From Synechococcaceae cyanobacterium RL_1_2 (GTDB taxonomy: Bacteria > Cyanobacteriota > Cyanobacteriia > Cyanobacteriales > JAAUPO01), in contig JAAUPO010000127.1 of the NCBI GenBank assembly GCA_012033095.1, positions 1 to 6,782 of the forward strand: a stretch of DNA of 6,782 bases, written 5' to 3'. Below are positions 1-6,470 of the stretch, piece after piece. A model generated the notes under the pieces. That model ran no database searches. It had not been told where the DNA came from and worked only from the letters and a program-made list of their open reading frames with translations. The position numbers and the translations under genes are program-made. Position 1 is the stretch's first letter; every line of letters begins with the position of its first letter.

Positions 1-2545
1 AATTTATTACTTACCCTCCGGAAACATGGCCTCGGCTCCCCAGCCCTGAAACCGTTAGAAGATCCTAATTTAGTGTGGTTTGTTAGTGGGGGAGGCATCA
101 TCAATAATTTCCCCCCCCGTAGTCACCTCAAGTTAAGTGGTCAATCGGCGATCGAGGTCGTGGGTCTAAATCCAGCTCGGGTAATTTCGATCCCAAGGAT
201 GACGTGGAATCATATCCTCCAATCCCCCGGTACCCCATCCCCCACCCAACTTCCTGCCCCCATTACCACTATTCAAACGGGCCAACCCCCTAGAGATCCG
301 TGGGAGAATGAAGATGTGCCCTATGCTTCGGTTGAAGTTTTAGAACAACAAGCCTCCACCCAAGCAGGGAAAGATAAAAAAAGTAATTACGCAGATCTAA
401 GCGCCTATCCCCACGTTAAGGCCAAAAATCCCCTGGATGCATCGGTGGCCTGCTTCCAAATGTTGAGTATGCATTTTGGGATGCCCTTCCGGAAGGAAGT
501 GATTCAAAAAGTAGTCAGCGAACAGTTTGCCCGCCAAGGCAGTGTTTCCTTACCCGTATCCGGTGCGATCGTCGAATTAATGGGGTTAAGCGGCCAACTA
601 GTGAACGTTCCCGCTGCGGCTATTCCCCGTTTAACGGCTCCGGTCTTAGTGCGGTGGCAAGAAAGCTTAGCCATTCTGTATGAAATTACCGAAGATTATT
701 TAATTATCGGCGTGCCTGAGATGGGGGTAATTCGCCGTACTCCCCAAGATTTTATTGAAACCTGGGGAGCGGAAGGCCAAGCCTTGCTCCTCCATAAAAC
801 GAAGGAAACCCCCCAAGAGCGGTTTGGCCTGCGGTGGTTCATTCCTGCCCTGACCAAATATCGTTGGATCTTAGTTCAGGTCTTTATTGCTTCCTTTTTT
901 GTGCAATTATTTGGCTTAGCTAATCCGTTGATGATTCAGATCATCATTGATAAGGTAATTGTGCAAAATAGTGCCGATACCTTACAGGTATTAGGGTTTT
1001 TCCTATTGGTGATTGCGGTGTTTGAAGCCCTGCTCACCACATTGAGAACCTATCTATTTGTCGATACCACAAACCGGATCGATATGGCCCTGGGATCAGA
1101 GATTATTGATCACCTTTTGCGTCTTCCCTTAAGGTACTTTGAACGGCGACCTGTGGGGGAAATTTCTACGAGGGTTAACGAGTTAGAAAATATTCGACAA
1201 TTTTTGACCGGTACGGCGTTAACGGTGGTGTTAGATTCGGTATTTTCCGTGGTCTATATTGTGGTGATGTTCATCTATAGCCCCATTTTAACGGCGGTGG
1301 CCCTAGGGATTGTTCCAGTTTTTGTGGGGTTAACCCTAATCTTTTCCCCTATTATTCGCCGTCAATTGCGGACGAAAGCTGAACGCAATGCCGAAACCCA
1401 GTCCTACCTAGTGGAGGTGATGACCGGGATTCAAACTGTTAAAGCCCAAAACATTGAGCTGCGATCGCGGTGGCAATGGCAGGAACGATACGCCCGTTAC
1501 GTGTCCGCAGGCTTTGAAACCGTAATTACTTCCACGATCGCCGGTTCCGCTAGTAACTTTCTCAATAAACTATCGGGTCTATTGGTATTGTGGGTAGGGG
1601 CTTACCTAGTACTCCAAGGGGATTTAAGTTTAGGTCAATTAATCGCCTTTCGGATCATTGCCAGTTACGTTACTTCCCCCATGCTAAGACTCGCCCAACT
1701 ATGGCAAAACTTCCAAGAAACGGCCCTATCCCTCGAACGGTTAGCAGATATTGTGGATCACCCCGAAGAAGCGGAAGCCGATCGCCAAAATATTCCCATG
1801 CCCACGATCGAAGGTTCCGTTAAATACGAAAACATTTCCTTTAGATTCAAATCCGGTGGGCCCCTACAACTTTATAACGTCAGCTTAGAGTTTCCGAAAG
1901 GTCGCTTTGTGGCCGTGGTGGGAGAAAGTGGCGCAGGGAAAAGTACCCTGATGAAATTAATTTCCCGCCTCTATGAACCAGAAGCCGGTCGTATTTTAAT
2001 CGATGGTTACGACATTAATAAAGTTGAACTATATTCCCTCCGGCGACAGGTTGGAGTAGTGCCCCAGGAAACCCTGTTATTTGAAGGCACAGTCCAGGAA
2101 AATATTGCCCTCACCAATCCCGATGCTTCCACGGAAGAAATTGTGGCGGCGGCCCAAACGGCGGCGGCCCATGAATTTATCATGAATTTGCCCAACGGCT
2201 ATAACACCAGGGTTGGGGAACGGGGAGCTTCCCTATCTGGGGGACAACGCCAACGGATTGCCCTGGCCCGCTCAGTACTCCAAAGACCCAGGATTTTAGT
2301 CCTAGATGAAGCCACCAGTGCCCTAGACTATGCCACAGAATATCAAGTCTGTACTAACCTCAAAGTGGCGTTCAAGGATACAACGGTATTTTTTTATTAC
2401 CCACCGTTTAGGTACTATCCGCGATGCGGACACCATTGTCATGATGGATGCTGGTTCTGTGGCAGAGCAGGGCACCCATGAGGAATTAATTGCTCTAAAA
2501 GGTCGCTACTATTATCTCTATCAACAACAGGAATCTACTTTCTAA
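1..2545 (+). CDS. Type I secretion (HlyB-like) ABC transporter with degenerate C39 domain; 5'-partial, frameshifted near the 3' end
   Basis: Inner-membrane exporter of the HlyB/SunT type, expected to use ATP to secrete a protein or peptide with a membrane-fusion protein and TolC. The frame is open from base 1, so the GTG at 73, which lacks a Shine-Dalgarno site, is not a convincing start. Numbering residues from base 1: an N-terminal stretch to about 115 that I cannot assign firmly (possibly the end of a cyclic-nucleotide-binding-like domain, as in some cyanobacterial HlyB proteins); a peptidase-C39-like domain at about 135-275; a six-helix membrane domain at about 284-590; and an ATPase domain from about 600 with Walker [10 protein letters not shown] (641-649), Q-loop Gln689, signature LSGGQ (745-749) and Walker B ILVLDE (765-770). 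The C39 Cys, His and Asp are replaced, so it should not cleave leaders. Seven Ts at 2389-2395 shift the frame: as written it stops at 2481. With one T fewer it reads FFITHRLGT, restoring the H-loop His (CAC 2402-2404), and ends with TAA at 2543-2545. No HlyD-like partner is in the window. Confidence 0.9.
439..441 (+). other. Lost catalytic Cys of the C39-like domain
   Basis: Active C39 peptidases have the motif DCGxACLxM, in which the first Cys is the nucleophile. Here the same place reads DASVACFQM (436-462), so GCA (Ala) stands at the nucleophile position. Further on, the usual WNxNHFVVLY becomes WQESLAILY, losing His, and the usual ADPxxG becomes GVPEMG, losing Asp. The fold appears to be kept without catalysis, as in the C39-like domain of HlyB, which binds substrate instead of cutting it. 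Confidence 0.75.
2389..2395 (+). other. Seven-T frameshift site in the ABC transporter gene
   Basis: The codons GTA TTT TTT TAT TAC CCA CCG give VFFYYPP, which does not fit an ABC ATPase. Removing one T gives VFFITHR, the standard H-loop region, and the continuation [18 protein letters not shown] is typical of the end of this domain. The switch is therefore a one-base insertion in this run. It may be a real mutation, a sequencing error in a homopolymer or, less likely at seven bases, a polymerase slippage site. Confidence 0.85.
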
Positions 2546-2561
2546 GGGCATGTTTACAAAG

Positions 2562-2682
2562 CTCCCTCGCTCCTAACTTGGGATGGGAGATTAAGGTTAT
2601 TAAGTCTCCCCCATTGAAGATTTTGGGCAGTCTAATCGGTAAATGTTTAGACTGATCCAACATCCTTTCAGGGGAGATTTTT
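2562..2682 (+). terminator. Possible terminator region after the ABC gene (alternating CTCCC/GGGAG arms)
   Basis: Seventeen bases after the transporter stop codon begin four complementary arms: CTCCC (2562-2566), GGGAGATTAA (2585-2594), TTAAGTCTCCCC (2600-2611) and GGGGAGA (2671-2677), the last followed directly by TTTTT (2678-2682). The second and third arms form a hairpin with a five-base loop and one bulged G. The third and fourth form a 7-bp stem enclosing a further perfect 8-bp hairpin, CAGTCTAA/TTAGACTG (2628-2635 with 2647-2654). Stem plus T-run is terminator-like, but the 59-base loop makes it unusual. Confidence 0.35.
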
Positions 2683-2701
2683 AGATTCCTAATCCTAAAA
2701 T

Positions 2702-2725
2702 TGAATTTATGAATTTATGAATTTA
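2702..2725. repeat. Tandem repeat, three copies of TGAATTTA
   Basis: Three perfect head-to-tail copies of the 8-mer TGAATTTA lie 6 bp left of the first 91-bp element. The 11-mer AATTGAATTTA that leads into them (2699-2709) recurs at 2824-2834 on the other side of that element. Confidence 0.8.
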
Positions 2726-2731
2726 ATTTTA

Positions 2732-2822
2732 GGTAGTCCTATAAAAGTAAGGATCAGGAAGATTAAACCCCTTGATAATCAATTATCCTGGGTCGAAATA
2801 TCCTTACAGCTTTAGCACTACC
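2732..2822 (+). mobile_element. MITE copy A, 91 bp, with IS1-family-like ends
   Basis: The element starts GGTAGTCCTATAAAAG and ends with ACTACC. Its outer 23 bp form an imperfect inverted repeat, with 18 of 23 positions pairing between 2732-2754 and 2800-2822. It is 91 bp long, has no open reading frame, and carries a central palindrome TTGATAATCAA exactly at its midpoint. By hand alignment it matches copy B without gaps at about 73 of 91 positions. The ends match those of the IS at 5945-6719 at 20 of 23 positions on each side. The flanking octamers TAATTTTA (2724-2731) and TAATTGAA (2823-2830) agree at 6 of 8, perhaps a decayed target duplication. I infer a non-autonomous element mobilised by an IS1-family transposase. 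Confidence 0.75.
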
Positions 2823-2828
2823 TAATTG

Positions 2829-2858
2829 AATTTAATTTAATTTAATTTAATTCAATTC
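2829..2858. repeat. Tandem pentamer repeat AATTT/AATTC
   Basis: Four copies of AATTT (2829-2848) are followed by two of AATTC (2849-2858), with AATTG just before them. The tract begins 6 bp right of MITE copy A. It is too short and simple for a CRISPR array and most likely arose by replication slippage. From 2864 to 2960 I see nothing further that I can support. Confidence 0.8.
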
Positions 2859-2960
2859 AATGGATTCAAGTTGATTAATGTAGTCTTTTGGAATAATTAT
2901 GGGAAATAAATAGAGCTAAAACCAGCCTATGGGAAGGAGTAAAAAATCCTATACTAAATC

Positions 2961-2968
2961 CAATTGAC
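2961..2968. repeat. Left target-site duplication of MITE copy B
   Basis: CAATTGAC here is repeated exactly at 3060-3067, directly outside the two ends of the 91-bp element. Eight bp (nine if the ambiguous neighbouring C is counted) falls in the range known for IS1-family insertions. Confidence 0.8.
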
Positions 2969-3059
2969 CGTAGTCCCATACAAGTAAGGATCATGAAGGT
3001 TGAACTGCTTGACAAGCAATTACCTTAGTTCTAATTATCCTTACAACTTTAACACTACC
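2969..3059 (+). mobile_element. MITE copy B, 91 bp, with perfect 8-bp target duplication
   Basis: This is a second 91-bp element in the same orientation as copy A. It begins CGTAGTCCCATACAAG and ends with ACACTACC. Its first base differs from the family consensus G. The right end read inward from 3059 begins GGTAGTGTTAAAGTTG. A near-central palindrome TGCTTGACAAGCA sits at 3006-3018. CAATTGAC flanks both sides (2961-2968 and 3060-3067), which fixes the boundaries and shows that it arrived by transposition. It has no coding capacity. It contains a possible rightward promoter: TTGACA at 3009-3014, an 18-bp gap, then AATTAT at 3033-3038. It lies about 230 bp upstream of ppsA. Confidence 0.8.
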
Positions 3060-3067
3060 CAATTGAC
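3060..3067. repeat. Right target-site duplication of MITE copy B
   Basis: CAATTGAC is identical to 2961-2968 and abuts the ACTACC end of the element. Confidence 0.8.
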
Positions 3068-3093
3068 TATATCTGCAAACCGCATCTTCTTGT

Positions 3094-3103
3094 GGCGATC
3101 GCC
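3094..3103. other. HIP1 palindrome in the ppsA upstream region
   Basis: GGCGATCGCC contains the cyanobacterial HIP1 octamer GCGATCGC. It is the only intergenic copy; the other four lie inside the ABC gene (1461) and ppsA (3897, 5002, 5760). HIP1 is a genome-wide signature, not a known promoter element. It overlaps a short hydrophobic open stretch (see findings). From 3104 to 3217 I see no other supported feature. Confidence 0.7.
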
Positions 3104-3217
3104 TTGACCCTCGTTTCGATGTTAATTGCGATGGTCAATTTTTTTTGAGGCGAAGAACAGGACTGTTAAGAAATTTATCTAGTTGTAAACAAAACCCAAA
3201 ATGGAAAATGTCCATAC

Positions 3218-3247
3218 CTGACTTCAATAAAATTAGAAGTATATAAA
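3218..3247 (+). promoter_or_regulatory. Candidate ppsA promoter
   Basis: A -35-like CTGACT (3218-3223) and a -10-like TATAAA (3242-3247) are separated by 18 bp. Transcription would start near 3254, giving a leader of about 34 bases before the ppsA ATG. The call rests on motif match and position only; the region is AT-rich, so a chance match is possible. The overlapping GTATATAAATAC is not a canonical NtcA site, because the gap is 6 and not 8. Confidence 0.4.
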
Positions 3248-3272
3248 TACACAATTTAAAATTTAATACATT

Positions 3273-3278
3273 AAGAGG
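3273..3278 (+). promoter_or_regulatory. Ribosome binding site of ppsA
   Basis: AAGAGG lies nine bases upstream of the ATG at 3288, a suitable Shine-Dalgarno spacing. It supports that ATG as the start; no other in-frame start with such a site is nearby. Confidence 0.65.
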
Positions 3279-3287
3279 CACAAGATT

Positions 3288-5807
3288 ATGGTTAGCACCT
3301 TTGCCTTAGAAACCGATCAGGTTCCCTCCCGCGATAACGCCCTCATTTTATGGTTTGAAGAAGTGGGCTCGAAGGATGTGGGGTTAGTGGGGGGTAAAAA
3401 CTCTTCCCTAGGGGAAATGATCCAACAGCTTAAACCGATGGGGGTAGAGGTGCCAGGGGGATTTGCTACGACCGCCTATGCCTATCGTTATTTTATTGAA
3501 TCGGCGGGGCTCAAGGAAAAGCTAGGCCAAATTTTTGCTGATTTGGATGTGAATGATATGGCTAGTTTGCAGGATTGTGGCCACCAGGCCCGATCGCTGG
3601 TGCTCCATACCCCATTTCCTGAGGATTTAAATCAGGCTATCACCCTCGCTTACAAAAAAATGTGTGCCCGCTATGAGCATGAACCCGCATTTTGTGAACG
3701 GATGGAAGGTCAAGATCGGGATTATTGCTACGATCGCTTAGATTATATTGATGTGGCGGTGCGATCGAGTGCTACGGCGGAGGATTTACCGGAGGCGAGT
3801 TTTGCGGGTCAACAGGAAACCTACCTCAATGTTCATGGAACGAGGGGGATTTTGGAGTCTTGCCATAAATGCTTTGCTTCTTTATTTACTGATCGCGCGA
3901 TCGCTTACCGGGTGCATAACGGCTTTGACCATTTAGAAGTAGCCCTATCGGTGGGGGTACAAAAAATGGTGCGATCGGATTTAGCCACTTCCGGGGTGAT
4001 GTTTTCCATTGATACGGAAACCGGTTTCAAAAATGCTGCGTTTATTACTGCTGCCTACGGTTTAGGGGAAAATGTCGTTCAAGGGGCCGTCAATCCTGAT
4101 GAATTTTTTGTATTTAAACCTACCCTTAAACAAGGCAAAAAACCGATCCTAGAGCGCAGACTGGGCACCAAACAGATCAAAATGATCTACGACACCAGCG
4201 GGGTTAAATTAACCAAAAATGTCCCTGTCCCGGAAAAGGATCGTAACCGTTATTGTGTCAGCGATGAAGATGTATTGAAATTAGCCCATTGGACTGTAAT
4301 CATCGAAGAACATTACTCCGCCGTGCGGGGCCAATATACCCCCATGGATATTGAATGGGCCAAAGATGGTAAAACCGGGGAATTATTTATTGTCCAAGCC
4401 CGCCCAGAAACCGTCCAATCTCAAAAAGCCACTAATATCCTCCGGACCTATCGCCTCAATGGTACGGGGGAAGTGTTAGTAAGGGGTCGTAGCGTTGGGG
4501 AAATGGTGGGCCAAGGCCAGGCCAGGGTGATTACTAACGTTAATCAAATCCATGAGTTTGAAGCGGGAGAAGTCCTGGTCACCTGCCGTACCGATCCGGA
4601 TTGGGAACCCATTATGAAAAAAGCTAGCGCGATCGTGACGGATCAAGGGGGCCGTACCTGTCACGCTGCCATCATTGCTAGGGAAATGGGTATTCCTGCG
4701 GTGGTTGGTTGTGGTGATGCCACCACCATCATTCAAAATAGCCAAGAAATCACTGTGTCCTGTTGTGAAGGGGAAGACGGCCGCATTTACGATGGTCTAG
4801 TGCCCTTTGAGGTGATTGAAACTAGTTTGGATAATCTTCCCACCACCAAAACCCAGGTGTTAATGAATATGGGGAATCCAGAACAAGCCTTTTCCCTATC
4901 GAATTTACCCGCCGATGGGGTGGGTTTAGCTCGTCTCGAGTTCATTATTGCCAATCAAATTAAAGTTCACCCAAAAGCGTTAATTCACTTTGATCAGATT
5001 AGCGATCGCTTAGTCCGTAAAGAAATCAACGAAATCACCCAACTGTACGCAGATAAATCCCAGTTCTTTGTTGATAAATTAGCTAGTGGCATCAGCATGA
5101 TCGCCGCCGCCTTTTATCCTAAACCGGTGATTGTGAGGATGTCCGACTTCAAATCCAATGAGTACGCCAATTTATTAGGGGGCCATGGCTTTGAACCGAA
5201 AGAAGAAAACCCAATGATCGGCTGGCGTGGAGCTTCTCGGTACTATGATCCGGATTATATCGAAGCCTTTGAACTAGAGTGCGAAGCCTTCCGCATTGTC
5301 CGTAATGACATGGGCTTAACCAATGTCATTCCCATGGTTCCCTTCTGTCGTACCCCAGAAGAAGGGCGCAAAGTGATTGCTACCCTAGCCCGCCATGACC
5401 TTAAACAGGGGGAAAATGATTTACAGGTTTATGTCATGTGCGAATTACCCTCTAATGTGATTCTGGCGGATCAATTTAGTGAAGTCTTCGATGGCTTTTC
5501 CATTGGTTCCAATGATTTAACCCAATTAACCCTGGGCCTCGATCGCGATTCTGCCCTGGTGGCCCATATTTTTGATGAACGCAACGAAGCGGTTAAACGG
5601 ATGGTAAAAATGGCCATCGAAGGGGCCAAAGCTAACCATCGGAAAATTGGTATCTGCGGCCAGGCTCCCTCCGATTATCCTGAGTTTGCCCAGTTCCTAG
5701 TGGAGTTAGGGATCGATTCCATCAGCCTGAATCCCGATACCCTCCTAAAAACTAAAATCGCGATCGCGGAAATGGAACAACAGCTCAACGGTGAAAGTCA
5801 AGGTTAA
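3288..5807 (+). CDS. ppsA: Phosphoenolpyruvate synthase (pyruvate, water dikinase)
   Basis: Cytosolic enzyme that converts pyruvate, ATP and water to phosphoenolpyruvate, AMP and phosphate, feeding gluconeogenesis and PEP-dependent carbon fixation. The product is 839 residues, somewhat longer than the roughly 790 of E. coli PpsA. Domain order is canonical. The N-terminal ATP-binding part has GGKNSSLGEM (about 36-45) and VRSSATAEDLPEASFAGQQE (158-177), closing with FIVQARPE (about 370). The swivelling phosphohistidine domain has GGRTCHAAIIARE with catalytic His459. The C-terminal PEP/pyruvate barrel has Arg617 in VRMSDFKSNEY, MCELPSN (717-723), FSIGSNDLTQLTLG, and GICGQAPSD with catalytic Cys790. 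All expected catalytic residues are present, so it should be active. An insertion-like stretch before the VRSSA motif (about 125-155, Cys- and acid-rich) accounts for part of the extra length. It has its own promoter candidate, ribosome binding site and terminator, so it is probably transcribed alone. Confidence 0.97.
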   Translation: MVSTFALETDQVPSRDNALILWFEEVGSKDVGLVGGKNSSLGEMIQQLKPMGVEVPGGFATTAYAYRYFIESAGLKEKLGQIFADLDVNDMASLQDCGHQARSLVLHTPFPEDLNQAITLAYKKMCARYEHEPAFCERMEGQDRDYCYDRLDYIDVAVRSSATAEDLPEASFAGQQETYLNVHGTRGILESCHKCFASLFTDRAIAYRVHNGFDHLEVALSVGVQKMVRSDLATSGVMFSIDTETGFKNAAFITAAYGLGENVVQGAVNPDEFFVFKPTLKQGKKPILERRLGTKQIKMIYDTSGVKLTKNVPVPEKDRNRYCVSDEDVLKLAHWTVIIEEHYSAVRGQYTPMDIEWAKDGKTGELFIVQARPETVQSQKATNILRTYRLNGTGEVLVRGRSVGEMVGQGQARVITNVNQIHEFEAGEVLVTCRTDPDWEPIMKKASAIVTDQGGRTCHAAIIAREMGIPAVVGCGDATTIIQNSQEITVSCCEGEDGRIYDGLVPFEVIETSLDNLPTTKTQVLMNMGNPEQAFSLSNLPADGVGLARLEFIIANQIKVHPKALIHFDQISDRLVRKEINEITQLYADKSQFFVDKLASGISMIAAAFYPKPVIVRMSDFKSNEYANLLGGHGFEPKEENPMIGWRGASRYYDPDYIEAFELECEAFRIVRNDMGLTNVIPMVPFCRTPEEGRKVIATLARHDLKQGENDLQVYVMCELPSNVILADQFSEVFDGFSIGSNDLTQLTLGLDRDSALVAHIFDERNEAVKRMVKMAIEGAKANHRKIGICGQAPSDYPEFAQFLVELGIDSISLNPDTLLKTKIAIAEMEQQLNGESQG

Positions 5808-5849
5808 CTTTAAATCCTTCCTAGATTTCACGATCTAACCCCTTAATTT

Positions 5850-5903
5850 CCCTCAACCGATACTGATTAGCAATAGCTGGGTAATGGTTCGAGGGATTTT
5901 TTT
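5850..5903 (+). terminator. Rho-independent-type terminator of ppsA
   Basis: CCCTCAACC (5850-5858) pairs with GGTTCGAGGG (5886-5895, one bulged C), followed by A and seven Ts (5897-5903). Inside the loop, ATTAGC and GCTGGGTAAT can extend the stem with a GGG bulge. It begins 43 bases after the ppsA stop and ends before the insertion sequence, so it should isolate ppsA from the IS. Confidence 0.75.
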
Positions 5904-5951
5904 GCATTGTGGTAAAAATTGAAGCTGTATAGCTATAGCAATCCGGTAGTG

Positions 5952-6470
5952 CTAAAGAAGTAATGATGCATTGTAGTGATGAACAAAATTCCAAATGGCA
6001 CCAATATGATTTTCTAACTTTTTAGAAAAAGATAAAGCTTTCCTCACCAAACGGGAAACCCTCTGTCTCAAAGTGCAGTTGAATCTCTCAATATAGCTCG
6101 TCTTTCCTGTTTCCTTGCCCACAGCCCGATGCCGTTTCGAGGGAATCACCTGTTCATAGGCTTGCCAGAAATCAGTGTAAACCACCGCACATTGACGATA
6201 CACACTAGGCAAAGATAACCAAAGTTTTCTAGCTGCATCTCTGTCTCTATCACCGATATAGACCCCTACTATTTCCCTCGTTCGTACATCTATGGCTAAC
6301 CAAACCCATTGTTTATTCCCTTTACTATCCACAAAAGACCACAATTCATCCGCTTGTATAATTAACTTGCCTTTTTTTTTGTTGCAATGTGCACTTGTCG
6401 AGGAATTTGGGCGTATTTTTGATTGACACATTCTTGAGCCGTTTTTTTGAAACTTGAGCTGCCCTGGCAA
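5952..6470 (-). CDS. IS1-family transposase, InsB-like catalytic part
   Basis: This part carries the DDE catalytic core: first Asp in IIQADELWSFVD, second in VVYTDFWQAYEQ, Glu in KTSYIERFN, followed by RQRVSRLVRKALSFSKK and a C-terminal IWNFVHHYNASLLL, all characteristic of IS1-type transposases. The frame is open from a TTG at 6470, but the residues before about 6380 do not resemble the family; recognisable sequence begins at NKKKGKL, over the nine-A run (6372-6380 on this strand). It is therefore not an independent gene but the third segment of a transposase whose earlier parts lie in two other frames. The stop TAG is at 5954-5952, inside the left inverted repeat. Confidence 0.85.
   Translation of the reverse strand: MPGQLKFQKNGSRMCQSKIRPNSSTSAHCNKKKGKLIIQADELWSFVDSKGNKQWVWLAIDVRTREIVGVYIGDRDRDAARKLWLSLPSVYRQCAVVYTDFWQAYEQVIPSKRHRAVGKETGKTSYIERFNCTLRQRVSRLVRKALSFSKKLENHIGAIWNFVHHYNASLLL

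Noticed and set aside
73..75. GTG as the start of the ABC transporter gene
   Set aside because: The frame is open back to base 1, there is no Shine-Dalgarno site before 73, and the upstream codons read as protein; the true start is most likely outside the window.
1590..1823. Open frame inside the ABC gene, + strand
   Set aside because: Out-of-frame shadow of a well-conserved coding region; no recognisable protein and no ribosome binding site.
2007..2195. Open frame opposite the ATPase domain, - strand
   Set aside because: Antisense shadow of the ATPase domain between the Walker A and signature motifs.
2829..2858. CRISPR-like repeat array
   Set aside because: The unit is only 5 bp with no spacers; it is a simple tandem repeat.
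2880..2896. Third degenerate copy of the MITE left end (TGTAGTCTTTTGG)
   Set aside because: Similarity stops after GTAGTC and there is no matching right end.
3239..3250. NtcA binding site GTA-N8-TAC upstream of ppsA
   Set aside because: GTATATAAATAC has a gap of six, not eight; it is better explained as an overlapping -10 region.
3748..3936. Open frame inside ppsA, + strand
   Set aside because: Shadow of the conserved ATP-binding region of ppsA, with low-complexity Arg-rich translation.
4476..4745. Open frame opposite the ppsA phosphohistidine domain, - strand
   Set aside because: Antisense shadow of highly conserved coding sequence; no features of its own.
5924..5939. Palindromic GCTGTATAGCTATAGC just left of the IS as an operator or second element end
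   Set aside because: Only the 8-bp core GCTATAGC is a true palindrome and no partner site or element structure is visible.
6470..6470. TTG at 6470 as an independent start for the InsB-like protein
   Set aside because: The residues before the nine-A run do not resemble the family, while the conserved linker is found in another frame; the part is better explained as a frameshifted continuation.
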